DNA from: Ahrensia sp.
GTDB lineage: Bacteria; Pseudomonadota; Alphaproteobacteria; Rhizobiales; Rhizobiaceae
Assembly (NCBI GenBank): GCA_002706335.1
Contig: PAKZ01000041.1
Coordinates: 215,446 to 279,445 of the forward strand
Length of the DNA: 64,000 nucleotides
Direction: 5' to 3'
Both the position numbers and the translations under genes were made by a program. Of this stretch, positions 7,189-16,329 are shown one piece after another. Numbering within the stretch: the first letter of the stretch is position 1; each line of letters starts with the position of its first letter. Under the pieces are notes generated by a model that had not been told where the DNA came from, ran no database searches, and saw only the letters and a list, made by a program, of their open reading frames with translations.

Positions 7189-9171
7189 CTAGAATTCCTC
7201 CCAATCATCCTTGAGGGCGGTGTTTCCTGCGCTGCGGCCGCGGAAGGAGCGCTGCGCCCGAGGGACCGGCCTTTCGGCCGGACGTACGGAGCGCGGTGTT
7301 TTCTGCCGGACGAAACGCGGTTCGGGTTCATTGTTCTGATTTGCGGTCCTGAAGACCGCGATCAGCTGCGACAGGTTTTGTATTTCCTGCGAGAGGGAAT
7401 GGCTGGCGGCAGTGGTCTGCTCGGCCATGGCGGCGTTTTGCTGGGTAACTTTATCCATCTGGCCGACTGTGGCGTTGAGTTGCCTCAGCGCGACGGACTG
7501 CTCGCCGGCGCCGCTCGCGATCTCCTCGACAACCGCCGAGATCTCGACAACGCGCCCGGCTATGCGATGAAGGGTCTCGCCCGTCGCATTGACAAGTTGC
7601 GAACCGGTCGCCACCTGGTCGGAGGACTTGGCAATCAACGCCTTGATTTCCTTTGCAGCCGTTGCCGAACGCTGGGCAAGCGCACGCACTTCGGATGCGA
7701 CGACCGCGAACCCCTGACCAGCTTCACCCGCGCGCGCGGCTTCGACACCGGCATTGAGCGCGAGCAGGTTGGTCTGGAAGGCGATTTCATCGATGACCGA
7801 GATGATCTGGCTGATCTCTCCGGAAGACTTCTCGATGTCGCCCATGGCCTCGAGCGCCTTGTTGACGATACCGCCATTGGTTTCGGCATCATCACGAGCG
7901 GTGTTGACCAGCTTTCTGGCGTTTTCGGCGCCTTCCGAGGATTTCTGAACGGTTACCGTGATCTGATCGAGCGTCGCCGCCGTTTCCTCGAGCGACGCGG
8001 CCTGCTGTTCGGTGCGGCGAGACAGATCGTCGGAGGCAGCGAATATTTCCCTGGAGCCCTTCTCGATCGTTCCCGCAGACATCGCGATCTCGTTGAAAAC
8101 GTCGGCGATCCGGCCAACCGCCAGATTGAAGTCGGCCCGCACCTCTTCCAGATCGCCTTCGAACGGCTCGGCGATCTCGCAATCGAGTTCACCTTCGGAC
8201 AAATAGATCAGCGCCTGGCCAAGAGCGGCAACAGCGCGGTCCGTCTGTTCCAGCTTTTCGGCGAGTTCGGCATCGCCGCGCGCCTTGAGATCAGCGGCAC
8301 GCTTGCGTTCCGCAGCCGTACGACGCTCGGAATCGATCGTTTCGCTCGCGGCTTCCCTGAAAGAGAACAAGGCGCGGGCAAGATGGCCGACTTCGTCGCC
8401 GCGATGGACAAAGGGTACGTCCTCATTTGTCGCGCCATGCGCTAGATCTTCGGTATAGGCAGCGAGATCGGACAGCGGCCGGACTACAGAACGGTGAAGC
8501 GCGACGAGCCAGGAAACGATCAGCAGGAGAGCCGCGCCGACCGTACCGTAGACGGCCCAGTCGAGGAGCTTCACGCCGGTTTGGCTTGCACTTTCAACAG
8601 CGGCGACATCCGCCCTGGCCTCTTCCGCGGCGCGCAACATGATCGCCTTGTGCTGATTGAAGCGCTCCCTCAGGATATCCAGCGATTGGCGAATCCCGGC
8701 TGACTGATCGGTGCTTTCGAGCCTTGGGAAGAAATTGTTTTCCGCCTCGATCCAGAAACGATCGAGCACTGTCGGGGAATCGATCGTGATGAGCTTGCGG
8801 ACACGGTCAGATATCGGCGCATTCTTCCAGCGCGCAAGCTGATTGAAATAGGCGTCCTTGTACCGCCGGTATTCATCGAAGTAACGATCCCGGTTCGGCG
8901 GCTCCTGGGCCGCCTGCAGGATTGTCAGGTAAGCTTCGACGACATAAGATGACGGAGGAAGAATGTCGGCGATCAAATCCTTGCCGACCGCAATGATGCG
9001 ATAGTCCTCTCCGCCAATCCGGGACTGCGAATTCCGGTACTCGCTCAGCGCCAGCAGCGCGACAAAAAGCAGCGCGGCGACTGAAGCGAAAAGCTTCAGG
9101 CCATTGGCTAGCTTTCCGCGATTTCTCGCGGGTCTTTCGCCATATGCAGCGCGATGCGCGGGATAACCCAT
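7189..9171 (-). CDS. methyl-accepting chemotaxis protein heading the che operon
   Basis: 660-residue chemoreceptor. One TM segment at about 27-46, a roughly 155-residue periplasmic domain of helical-bundle type, a second TM near 205-227 followed by a HAMP domain (RPLSDLAAYTEDLAHG), then the MCP signalling domain whose hairpin tip reads VIDEIAFQTNLLALNAGVEA. The protein ends in DWEEF, matching the xWxxF CheR-docking pentapeptide. It is the first gene of the che operon. In S. meliloti the receptor at this place (IcpA/McpE) is described as lacking TM helices, so a membrane-anchored receptor here is a difference. Ligand unknown. The arginine-rich N-terminus (residues 1-25) fits a cytoplasmic tail. 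Confidence 0.95.
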   Translation of the reverse strand: MGYPAHRAAYGERPARNRGKLANGLKLFASVAALLFVALLALSEYRNSQSRIGGEDYRIIAVGKDLIADILPPSSYVVEAYLTILQAAQEPPNRDRYFDEYRRYKDAYFNQLARWKNAPISDRVRKLITIDSPTVLDRFWIEAENNFFPRLESTDQSAGIRQSLDILRERFNQHKAIMLRAAEEARADVAAVESASQTGVKLLDWAVYGTVGAALLLIVSWLVALHRSVVRPLSDLAAYTEDLAHGATNEDVPFVHRGDEVGHLARALFSFREAASETIDSERRTAAERKRAADLKARGDAELAEKLEQTDRAVAALGQALIYLSEGELDCEIAEPFEGDLEEVRADFNLAVGRIADVFNEIAMSAGTIEKGSREIFAASDDLSRRTEQQAASLEETAATLDQITVTVQKSSEGAENARKLVNTARDDAETNGGIVNKALEAMGDIEKSSGEISQIISVIDEIAFQTNLLALNAGVEAARAGEAGQGFAVVASEVRALAQRSATAAKEIKALIAKSSDQVATGSQLVNATGETLHRIAGRVVEISAVVEEIASGAGEQSVALRQLNATVGQMDKVTQQNAAMAEQTTAASHSLSQEIQNLSQLIAVFRTANQNNEPEPRFVRQKTPRSVRPAERPVPRAQRSFRGRSAGNTALKDDWEEF

Positions 9172-9307
9172 ACCCTAGCGGTCCCAAGAAATGGAGAGAA
9201 TGCACACATTCCGGTGGTTCCGGGGGCTTGGGCGGGCGTCATGCCGGGCAAAATTGCCACCAAGCAGGCCTAGCTAACCGCATTTACCTTAATGAAAATT
9301 AAATTTC
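9172..9307. promoter_or_regulatory. upstream region of the che operon
   Basis: This 136-base gap between the MCP start and the end of the LuxR-type gene is the only place a che operon promoter can sit before the first gene. Its distal part is AT-rich (around 9285-9307). I could not identify a convincing sigma-28, sigma-54 or sigma-70 pair by eye. Confidence 0.4.
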
Positions 9308-10033
9308 TCAGAGCGGGCTATTAATATCCAGCAGACCCAGCCGGATTGCTGTCGTGATCGCATGGACGCGGTTAACTGCATTCAGCTTTTTGGTCGCGCT
9401 GATCAGATAGTGATTGACCGTATGCGTGGACAAAGAAAGGATAATCCCTATCTCCTCGCTCGTTTTTCCCTCGGCGCACCAGCGCAAGCATTCGCGCTCG
9501 CGCACCGTCACACGAACATGAGGATCGACCCTCGACCGCGGCTCCATGACTATCTCGTCGAACACAACCTGCAGCCAGCCCTGGCAGACCATTAATGCCT
9601 CGGTATCCGCAAAGAGCGCTTCCGCGCTCCCATGCGTTATGAACAGGAGCGTTTCCGTCGGAGTGTTGCGGCGGAAAAAAACGGTGCAGCTGGAACTGGC
9701 AAAGTCGCTCCACTCTGCGCTGCCCGGATACGCTTCGCGATCAAAGAAGGGTTCTTTCGCCGGTTTCCAGATGAACGGAACTACGCTCGATGCGAGCTTT
9801 CTGGAAAGGACGGATTCCTCATCCGCAAGGAGATCGGCGATGTATCCGCTGACACATGGATCGACTGACGACTCGACCAGGCTTGCCTGCAATCCGTTCA
9901 GCTTTGTGACGCGTAGTATTGTATAGCGTCTCGATTTTACAATGGCGTCAACTTCAGCACCAATATTCTCCGGAGAGGATTTTTCATCCCCCAATAAATC
10001 AAGCAAGGAAGTCGGAACCGCTACAGGCGCCAT
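9308..10033 (-). CDS. LuxR-family transcriptional regulator (VisN/VisR-like)
   Basis: 241 residues: an N-terminal ligand-domain-like region (about 20-165) and a C-terminal LuxR/GerE helix-turn-helix (VTVRERECLRWCAEGKTSEE, then STHTVNHYLISATKKLNA and a terminal TAIRLGLL). The size and architecture match VisN and VisR, the LuxR-type heterodimer that heads the rhizobial motility cascade, but only one such gene is present here and it sits before the che operon, not behind fliF. It could be one half of the pair, a merged single regulator, or a quorum-type LuxR. Predicted role: activation of motility genes, inferred from context. Confidence 0.8.
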   Translation of the reverse strand: MAPVAVPTSLLDLLGDEKSSPENIGAEVDAIVKSRRYTILRVTKLNGLQASLVESSVDPCVSGYIADLLADEESVLSRKLASSVVPFIWKPAKEPFFDREAYPGSAEWSDFASSSCTVFFRRNTPTETLLFITHGSAEALFADTEALMVCQGWLQVVFDEIVMEPRSRVDPHVRVTVRERECLRWCAEGKTSEEIGIILSLSTHTVNHYLISATKKLNAVNRVHAITTAIRLGLLDINSPL

Positions 10034-10370
10034 ATATCTTTCGTTATTATTTAATTGTTGTCATCGGGTAGGAGCATGCTCTTGTTCAGATACGCCAGCC
10101 GCTTTACGGAAGATAGGTAACAATAAGCATGTTGCCGTAACGCCTGCTAAGGAAACCCTGCGGAAGGTTGCGGTCCCACCATAACGTTTGTGTTACTTTG
10201 CGTGGGGCGTCTCGTAACCCGATGGTCGCGCCCTTGACCTCCGACCTCCGCCATGTCCAGGCAGTTCGCACGATGCGAAAGACGTCCTCTTCCCTCGCAT
10301 GACGTGAAAAGCTCCGCGCAAGCGACGGCATTCATGATGCGACCAGCCAATAGCAGAGTTGGATTGTCGG
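10034..10370. promoter_or_regulatory. divergent intergenic region
   Basis: 337 bases between the divergent LuxR-type gene and the small plus-strand gene. The part next to the LuxR-type gene (about 10035-10065) is AT-rich and could hold its promoter. I saw no RNA gene, clear operator or terminator. Short ORFs on both strands here have no recognisable content and look like noise. Confidence 0.4.
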
Positions 10371-10805
10371 GTGGCCGGAACAAAGACGCTCATTCAGTAC
10401 TCCGTTGCGGGTGTCGTAGCTTGTGCGGCCGCGGTCGGCGGCGTTTTCGCGCAGGTCATGATCTCGCAGCCGGGCGGCAACTCGGCCGGAGCCCACGGGG
10501 AAACGGCCTCTCATGGCGATGGCATAAAGTTCCCGCCCATCGCGGTACCGATCTTTTCGCAGGCCAAGAAAATCGGATACTGCGTGATGCGAGTCGAGTA
10601 TGACGGGGATCGCGGAAATTCCGACGAGTGGCAGATGGCTGTCGCCCAAGTGAGCAACGATCTCTATCTCGAATTCACCGCCGTGCTCGACAAGAACGCC
10701 GACGGTCCAGCCGTGTGCACCGACCGCGTCGGTAGCCGCACTGAGAAATTCGTAATCTACAAAGCCGAATTCTACGAACAGATCGATCCGAACAAGCTTC
10801 AGTAA
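10371..10805 (+). CDS. small single-TM protein of unknown function
   Basis: 144 residues if started at the GTG at 10371; a TTG four codons upstream (10359) is the alternative, and neither has a strong ribosome-binding site. One hydrophobic segment at about 8-30 anchors or exports it; the rest is a soluble, presumably periplasmic domain with two cysteines (GYC and AVC) that could form a disulphide. The pattern FPPIAVPIFSQAKKIGYCVM resembles the start of FliL-like domains and also the AIPYVNETGIVGYV region of the convergent neighbour at 10812. It is the only plus-strand gene in this stretch of the flagellar region. Function unknown; association with the basal body is a guess from location. Confidence 0.6.
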   Translation: MAGTKTLIQYSVAGVVACAAAVGGVFAQVMISQPGGNSAGAHGETASHGDGIKFPPIAVPIFSQAKKIGYCVMRVEYDGDRGNSDEWQMAVAQVSNDLYLEFTAVLDKNADGPAVCTDRVGSRTEKFVIYKAEFYEQIDPNKLQ

Positions 10806-10811
10806 CGCGGC

Positions 10812-11300
10812 TCAGTTATCCTCGACGGATTCGAACCTGGCGTCGCCGGGCACGCGCACCGAGTTCTTGTCGAAGAAGTCCAGCTGTTCGATCAGGACTT
10901 CAGCGACTACATCGCGCCCTGCCGTACGGTTGGCGATTTCACGCAGGCCCGCCATCGACTCGCTCAGATTGCCCCATCCGGTCGGTTGGGCGAGATTGTC
11001 TGCTTCGGCATAGAAGTGACGGCTGAGCGCATCGAGAATCACCGTGTTCAAGGGTATCTGCAAGGCAGCTTCCTCGCTGGCCACGGTCTTGACGGTGAAC
11101 CGCCCGGTCACATAACCGACGATCCCCGTCTCGTTGACATATGGTATGGCGAAAAGGTCCGTCTTGAAGGAATTGTAGCGAACATTGTCTTGCGCGACGT
11201 TTTCGCCCGCGGACGCCTCTGGCGCCATCTGCTGTCCAAAATAGACGCCCCCAAGCGTGATGGCGGCAATCCAGAGCGCGAAGAATACCTGCCCGATCAT
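10812..11300 (-). CDS. FliL-like single-TM protein
   Basis: 162 residues, last gene of the rem-flgE...fliR operon. N-terminal TM helix (about 3-22) then a periplasmic domain whose C-terminal half (LREIANRTAGRDVVAEVLIE) has the helix-then-strand pattern seen in FliL/stomatin-like domains. It overlaps the upstream gene by 4 bases, so it is coexpressed with it. A genuine fliL lies at 33727-34284, so this would be an additional member. Likely membrane-associated, acting near the basal body or stator; the fold call is by pattern only. Confidence 0.65.
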   Translation of the reverse strand: MIGQVFFALWIAAITLGGVYFGQQMAPEASAGENVAQDNVRYNSFKTDLFAIPYVNETGIVGYVTGRFTVKTVASEEAALQIPLNTVILDALSRHFYAEADNLAQPTGWGNLSESMAGLREIANRTAGRDVVAEVLIEQLDFFDKNSVRVPGDARFESVEDN

Positions 11301-11695
11301 TCGTAGTAGCCGGCTGGCAGCCTCGAGGTCGAAGGATAAGTGCCATCGGACTCAGCACGCGTGATCGCATTGCCCAGTATGCCGATGACATCACGCGTGG
11401 CCGACATGTTCGCCCGAATGGCGGCGGCGTTATCATCGACCTTCCGGCGCAATTCCTGAAGCTCGGCGAGAATTCCTTCATCGAGTTCGAAACGTCCCAA
11501 CTCCCGCGAAATGAGGTTCAACTCATAGAGGCAGCGATTCTTGCGAGCGTTGGCTTCCGAAAGGTCGGCGGTCGGGTTCGACCTGAGCAGACGGGTTTCC
11601 GTCTCGATTGTATCCCCTATGCGGGCGAAGAGCATCTTGAGCTGCTTAGCGCCCAATCGGGTCTTGTTGGGCTGTCGGGGTGCGGCTGCTGCCAT
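11297..11695 (-). CDS. FlgN-like flagellar chaperone candidate
   Basis: 132-residue helical protein without signal peptide or TM segment. A central NARKNRCLYELNLISREL helix followed by a long second helix (about 70-110) is the kind of layout found in FlgN-type chaperones of hook-associated proteins FlgK and FlgL, which are encoded upstream in the same operon. A basic N-terminus (1-20) precedes it. It overlaps the next gene by 4 bases and follows flgJ by 31. The flagellar assignment is supported by operon position; the FlgN identity is tentative. Confidence 0.55.
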   Translation of the reverse strand: MAAAAPRQPNKTRLGAKQLKMLFARIGDTIETETRLLRSNPTADLSEANARKNRCLYELNLISRELGRFELDEGILAELQELRRKVDDNAAAIRANMSATRDVIGILGNAITRAESDGTYPSTSRLPAGYYE

Positions 11696-11726
11696 CCGGG
11701 CTTTCCTTTCGTGGACCGGCCGGCGC

Positions 11727-12269
11727 TCAGCCGCGATCGTCCGAGCCGTCGATCTGCATCATCTTGCGGATGAAATCGCGGCTGATTTCGTTCGTGCCGC
11801 TGCGCGCGGCATCCAGTTCGCGGTTCTCGAGCGGTGTCGACTTGGCGTCGTTGACGCCCGAGACAGCGGCGATCTTTTCACCGTCATGCACGAATGACTT
11901 CACCAACATGTCCGCGACACCGAAGTCGGCGCCCTTGACCACCTGATTGGCGATCTGTTCGGACATCATCGATTTCCAGACATCACCTGCGAAGCCTTCG
12001 CCGTAGAAGCTCGCTCCCGTTTCGCCAATCATGTCCTTGACCATGTTGGCGACGAGAAGCGCCTCGAACTGCTTGGCGGCTTCCTCCGGCTTCTGGCCCT
12101 GATGGACGCGTGACAGATGTCTGCCGATCTTCGCGGCGTTGGTCAGGACAGCAGACGCATCGCTTCCCGACGCCGCACCGGTCAGGCGCGCGGCAACGTG
12201 CTGCGCCTTCACCGGATCGGCGGCGCGCGCGACGTCCAAAATCAGATCGGAAGGGAAATCGACCGCCAT
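11727..12269 (-). CDS. flgJ: FlgJ-type rod-binding protein (no muramidase domain)
   Basis: 180 residues. The segment AAKQFEALLVANMVKDMIGE and the following FAGDVWKSMMSEQIANQVV are characteristic of the N-terminal rod-binding/rod-capping domain of FlgJ. The C-terminal peptidoglycan hydrolase domain of enteric FlgJ is missing, as usual in alphaproteobacteria; the separate lytic transglycosylase at 21944-22576 may supply that activity. N-terminal 50 residues are low in motifs. It lies 37 bases downstream of the fliJ-like gene. Confidence 0.85.
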   Translation of the reverse strand: MAVDFPSDLILDVARAADPVKAQHVAARLTGAASGSDASAVLTNAAKIGRHLSRVHQGQKPEEAAKQFEALLVANMVKDMIGETGASFYGEGFAGDVWKSMMSEQIANQVVKGADFGVADMLVKSFVHDGEKIAAVSGVNDAKSTPLENRELDAARSGTNEISRDFIRKMMQIDGSDDRG

Positions 12270-12306
12270 GGGCTTCCTGTCCGTTTCGAGGTCTACAGAC
12301 TGTCAA

Positions 12307-12723
12307 TCAGCGTAACTTGCCAATCTTGCTTGAAGCTGACAGGGCCTGCGCCACCCTCTGGTCGATCGTCTCCGATTGAGCTGCCGCTTCGCTGTCTCGC
12401 AGTTCAGACGCCCGGTGTTCCGCGTGACGGTTTTCGATCGTTTCGAGCTTCCTCTTCTCGCGCAGGACGTGATCTCCCGATTCCGAGACAACGCGTTCGG
12501 CATCGGCCTTTTCGTCCATCGTCTTGTCGATACGGCGCGCGACAACATCGGGAAACAGATCGAGCACGGGGCTTGCGTCCGACATGAGACGAAGCAATTC
12601 CTCCAGCTCCTTTTCCGCGATCGCGACGCGGTTCTTCGCAACGGCGAGCTCGCGTTCGCGCGACGCCTTGACCGCGCGTTGCAGACGCAGGAGCCGGGCA
12701 TAGTCCGTGCGGGAACCGGTCAT
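12307..12723 (-). CDS. FliJ-like coiled-coil flagellar protein
   Basis: 138 residues, highly charged, almost wholly coiled coil (about 8-50 and 80-130), starting right after fliR with a one-base gap. This is the size, charge and architecture of FliJ, the export-apparatus stalk that contacts FlhA and the FliI ATPase, and FlhA and FliR are encoded directly upstream. FliJ is poorly conserved in sequence, so the name is inferred from shape and context; fliI itself is 27 kb away (39653). Confidence 0.6.
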   Translation of the reverse strand: MTGSRTDYARLLRLQRAVKASRERELAVAKNRVAIAEKELEELLRLMSDASPVLDLFPDVVARRIDKTMDEKADAERVVSESGDHVLREKRKLETIENRHAEHRASELRDSEAAAQSETIDQRVAQALSASSKIGKLR

Positions 12724-12724
12724 C

Positions 12725-13480
12725 TCAGCCCGGATCGTAGACGCTGACGAAGCCGTCGCCGAACAGGCTGAGCATGTATGGCACGGCGAAGTACATGATG
12801 GTCAATCCGATCGCTAGCACGAAGGGCAGCGATATGAAGTAGACCGGAATCTGGACCGAAAGCTTGTTCAACAGCCCGATGGTCAGATTAATGATGATCG
12901 CAAAGCCGATGAACGGACTGCCGAGACGCAAGGCGATCACAAAGCTCTCGCGCAAGACATCGACTAGGTCGACGAGCATGATGCGCATGTCGGGAAACCG
13001 CTCGACCGGCATGATGTCGTAGGATCCGAGCAGGGCGACGATGACGGTGTGATGGAAATCCAGCGTGAACAGCACCAGAAGAGCGGAAAAGGACAGAAAG
13101 GCCGTCAGCGCCGACTGCATTTCGAACCCGTCCAGATTGACGCCGAGCATGCCGCCATAGCCGATCGACATTCCGACGCCGGTGATGATGAATTCCAGTG
13201 CAAGAAGGTAGAACCGCGCGATCAGACCAAAAAAGCTTCCGATTATCGTTTCGCTGACAATCAGGCGCAGAATAGTCGTTGCGCTCGGATCGACCAGAAA
13301 ACCGCGCATCTGCACGCCAACAATGGCCGAGACCGCGACGGAGACCGCCACCGCCACCAAGATGCGGATCTGCGGCGAAACACGTGCGCTCGACATACCC
13401 GGCAGGACCATGAAACAGGCGCCGACACGGCAAAAAACAAGGAACGCGGCCAGTATGTCGGGCGACAGCGTCCGGATCAC
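12725..13480 (-). CDS. fliR: flagellar export gate protein FliR
   Basis: 251-residue polytopic inner-membrane protein with about six hydrophobic segments and the FliR/SpaR-family N-terminus ([18 protein letters not shown]) and central [17 protein letters not shown]. With FliP and FliQ it builds the helical core of the export gate. Start overlaps flhA by 4 bases. Length is typical. No anomaly seen. Confidence 0.96.
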   Translation of the reverse strand: MIRTLSPDILAAFLVFCRVGACFMVLPGMSSARVSPQIRILVAVAVSVAVSAIVGVQMRGFLVDPSATTILRLIVSETIIGSFFGLIARFYLLALEFIITGVGMSIGYGGMLGVNLDGFEMQSALTAFLSFSALLVLFTLDFHHTVIVALLGSYDIMPVERFPDMRIMLVDLVDVLRESFVIALRLGSPFIGFAIIINLTIGLLNKLSVQIPVYFISLPFVLAIGLTIMYFAVPYMLSLFGDGFVSVYDPG

Positions 13481-15561
13481 GAGACCGTTCCGAGAATGCG
13501 GATCTCGATCCCCTTGCCGATTTCCAGATGCGACAGGACGGGCGTATCGGGGTGCAGGCGCTCGACGATCATGCGAACATAGGGCCGGGCTTCCGGCGAC
13601 GTGACGATGGCGAAGCGGCGGTTCTGCTTCTTGTGGTTCTCGATCACCTTGTTGACGTCATTGCCGAATTCCTCAAGCAGACGAGGATCGATATCGAACT
13701 GGTGGACGTCTCCTTTGGCGTCGCGCTTCAGACTTTCGCGGAAGACCAGGTCCCAGCGGTTGCCTAATCGCAGCACATGCAGCACGCCATGTTCGGTGAT
13801 GTCGCCGCAAAGTTGCTGGGAAATGCGGCCGCGCACGTGCTCGACGATGGACTCCGTGCGTCGTGTGGAAGGCGCGATCTCCGCGACCGCCTCAATGATC
13901 AGCGGCAGATTGCGGATGGACACGCGCTCGGCGAGCAGGAGCTTCAGGACGGCCTGCAGCCCCGGATAGGAGCTGTGGGTGGTGCAAATCTCCTCTGTGA
14001 GCTTGCGGTATTCCGGATCGAGCCGTTCGACGATCGCCTTCATCGTTTTGTAGGAGAAGAGCTGCGGCAGGTTGTTGCGGATGACCTCGCTGAGATGGGT
14101 CAGCACGACAGCGACATTGTCGGCCGTCGCCATGCGCGCCGTCTTCAGATCGTCGGCAAAGGTTTCGGGAACAGACAGCGCATCGATGCCATAGGCCGGT
14201 TCCTTGACCTTTTCGAAGGGAATGCCCTTCATCTGCGCGGGTTCGGCGAAAACCATCAATTCGCCGATCCGCATCGAATATTCCGCGACCACCGTTCCGT
14301 GAACTTTGATCTGATAGACCTTTGGATCGACGGCGAAGTCGTCTGTGATCTGGATCTCCGGAACGATGAAACCGTAATCGACGGCAAAGCGCTTCCGCAT
14401 CTTGCCCATGCGGTAGGCCATTTCCTGGCGGTTCGGCACCAGCTTCGCGGCGAGCTGCTTGCCAAGCACCAGCTCCAGCTCGGAAGACCGCAGCGACTCC
14501 TTGATCGAGTCGCGCGCCTCTTCTTCGCGCTCGGTGCGTTCCTTGTCCGCTTGCTGTTTCTCCTCCGCCGACTTCCGCGCGGCAATAAGCGGGCGCATAT
14601 AGCCGATCGCCGTCAGCCCGCCAGCGAGTGCGATGAACGGCAGAAACGGAAGGCCCGGCATCAGGCTCAACACGACCAGCAGGCCGGCGGCGACGAAGAG
14701 CGCACGGGGATATTTCGCGAGTTGGTCAAGCACCGCCTTGTCGGCGGACCCGATCGTCCCGCCCTTGGAGACGAGGAGGCCGGCGGCTAGAGAGACGATC
14801 AGCGCCGGGATCTGGGAGACCAGACCGTCGCCCACCGAGAGCTTGGTGAAGACATCCACGGCTTCGGAGATCGACATCCCGTGCCGGGTGTAGCCGATGA
14901 TGATGCCGCCAACGATGTTGATTGCCGTGATGATCAGACCGGCGATCGCATCGCCGCGAACGAATTTCGACGCACCATCCATGGAACCGAAGAAGGCGCT
15001 TTCCTCTTCCAGTTCCTTGCGGCGCGACCGCGCCTCGTGTTCATCGATGATCCCGGCCGACAGATCCGCATCAATCGACATCTGCTTGCCGGGGATCGCA
15101 TCGAGGGTAAAGCGCGCGCCGACTTCGGCGATACGCGTCGAACCCTTGGTGATGACAAGGAAATTCACCACGATGAGGATGAAGAAGACGACCAGACCGA
15201 TCACGAAGTCGCCGCTCATGACGAAGTGAGAGAAACCGCCGATCACATGGCCGGCCGCGTTGATGCCCTGATGGCCCTCGGACAGGATGGTGCGGGTGGT
15301 CGCGATGTTGAGCGAGAGGCGCAACATGGTGGCGAGCAGCAGAATGGTCGGAAATGACGAGAAATCCAGTGGCTTGCTGATCCACAACGCCACCATAAGA
15401 ATCAGAACGGATATCGACAAGGACAGCGCCAGGCCGAAATCGATCAGGAAGACGGGAACCGGCAGGAACAGGATCGCCAGCATGAACACGATGCCAACGG
15501 CGAATGCGATGTCGCGGCCGTGCGCTGTATCAGGCTTTTGCGCCAAGTCGATAATGGCCAC
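13477..15561 (-). CDS. flhA: flagellar export gate protein FlhA
   Basis: 694 residues. Eight hydrophobic segments within the first about 330 residues, including the conserved cytoplasmic loop with [20 protein letters not shown] and the [20 protein letters not shown] stretch, then a linker rich in Glu/Lys and the large cytoplasmic domain (about 360-694) that docks chaperone-substrate complexes. FlhA is the nonameric ring and proton-coupled part of flagellar type III export. It is about 100 bases downstream of fliQ and overlaps fliR. Confidence 0.97.
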   Translation of the reverse strand: MAIIDLAQKPDTAHGRDIAFAVGIVFMLAILFLPVPVFLIDFGLALSLSISVLILMVALWISKPLDFSSFPTILLLATMLRLSLNIATTRTILSEGHQGINAAGHVIGGFSHFVMSGDFVIGLVVFFILIVVNFLVITKGSTRIAEVGARFTLDAIPGKQMSIDADLSAGIIDEHEARSRRKELEEESAFFGSMDGASKFVRGDAIAGLIITAINIVGGIIIGYTRHGMSISEAVDVFTKLSVGDGLVSQIPALIVSLAAGLLVSKGGTIGSADKAVLDQLAKYPRALFVAAGLLVVLSLMPGLPFLPFIALAGGLTAIGYMRPLIAARKSAEEKQQADKERTEREEEARDSIKESLRSSELELVLGKQLAAKLVPNRQEMAYRMGKMRKRFAVDYGFIVPEIQITDDFAVDPKVYQIKVHGTVVAEYSMRIGELMVFAEPAQMKGIPFEKVKEPAYGIDALSVPETFADDLKTARMATADNVAVVLTHLSEVIRNNLPQLFSYKTMKAIVERLDPEYRKLTEEICTTHSSYPGLQAVLKLLLAERVSIRNLPLIIEAVAEIAPSTRRTESIVEHVRGRISQQLCGDITEHGVLHVLRLGNRWDLVFRESLKRDAKGDVHQFDIDPRLLEEFGNDVNKVIENHKKQNRRFAIVTSPEARPYVRMIVERLHPDTPVLSHLEIGKGIEIRILGTVS

Positions 15562-15660
15562 GAACCGAACCCTTGCCCGTTTGAATGAACGTCAGAGGGT
15601 CCGGGATATCACCGGTTCCTTGCGCCAAGCTTTGGTTGGGCGGCGCCAGGCGGAAGTTTG

Positions 15661-15927
15661 TCAGAAACCGGTGGCGATGCGACTGAAGACGACGTCGTTC
15701 AGCCGACCGATCTGCGAGCCGATGAAAGGCGCGGAAACAGACACGGTCAGAAGGATCGCGATGATCTTGGGAACGAATGTCAGCGTGATTTCCTGAACCT
15801 GCGTCAGGGCCTGGACAAGGGCGATGCCGACGCCGACGATCATCGCGATCAGGACCGCCGGCGCCGAGGTCACGAGTACGGTCCAGATCGCGAACTGGAC
15901 GATATCGAGGGCGTCGGCTTCGTTCAT
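15661..15927 (-). CDS. fliQ: flagellar export gate protein FliQ
   Basis: 88-residue protein with two TM helices separated by a short loop (AVLIAMIVGVGIALVQALTQ, VQEITLTFVPKIIAILL), the FliQ/SpaQ signature. Part of the FliPQR core complex. The start codon shares one base with the flgD stop. Typical length. Confidence 0.95.
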   Translation of the reverse strand: MNEADALDIVQFAIWTVLVTSAPAVLIAMIVGVGIALVQALTQVQEITLTFVPKIIAILLTVSVSAPFIGSQIGRLNDVVFSRIATGF

Positions 15928-16325
15928 CAGCTGATCGTCACGCCGCCGCCGATAACTACCTGATCGCCGCTTTCGAGCACCGCGACGATGCCGTCATCGA
16001 AAACGCGGACTTCCTTGATCTTGCCGGTGACTTCACCATCCGGCGTCGTCAGCGTCCGGCCGATGATCGAACCGGCCTGCTGAAGATAGCTCGTCTGAAG
16101 TATATCATCGAGCTTGTTGTTGGTCTGGATGTTCTGTTCCACATTGGAGAAGGACGCCAACTGGGCCATATACTGGGTCGCATCCATGGGCTCGGTCGGA
16201 TCCTGGTTCTTCAATTCGGCCACGAGCAGTTTCAGGAACGACTGATAATCGACGGTAGCAGCCGACGTCTTTGCCGTGGCGGCCGAAGCGGCCGTGCTGG
16301 AACCGGTTGCATCTACAGCTGTCAT
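15927..16325 (-). CDS. flgD: flagellar hook cap / hook assembly protein FlgD
   Basis: 132 residues, the short rhizobial form of FlgD. The conserved N-terminal part is clear: DYQSFLKLLVAELKNQDPTE then DATQYMAQLASFSNVEQ. The C-terminal tail (about 85-132) is a single small beta-rich unit, so the tudor/Fn3-like tandem of enteric FlgD is much reduced. It caps the growing hook and is lost after FlgE polymerisation. It sits 4 bases after flbT. Confidence 0.95.
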   Translation of the reverse strand: MTAVDATGSSTAASAATAKTSAATVDYQSFLKLLVAELKNQDPTEPMDATQYMAQLASFSNVEQNIQTNNKLDDILQTSYLQQAGSIIGRTLTTPDGEVTGKIKEVRVFDDGIVAVLESGDQVVIGGGVTIS

Positions 16326-16329
16326 AATC

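Noticed and set aside
9215..9275. A sigma-54-like TGGC...TTGC pair upstream of the che operon
   Set aside because: The spacing between the GG and GC elements is 7 and not the required 10 bases.
13777..14790. A 337-codon plus-strand frame opposite flhA
   Set aside because: It is the antisense shadow of flhA; composition is unnatural (Arg/Gly/Leu-rich) and there is no ribosome-binding site.
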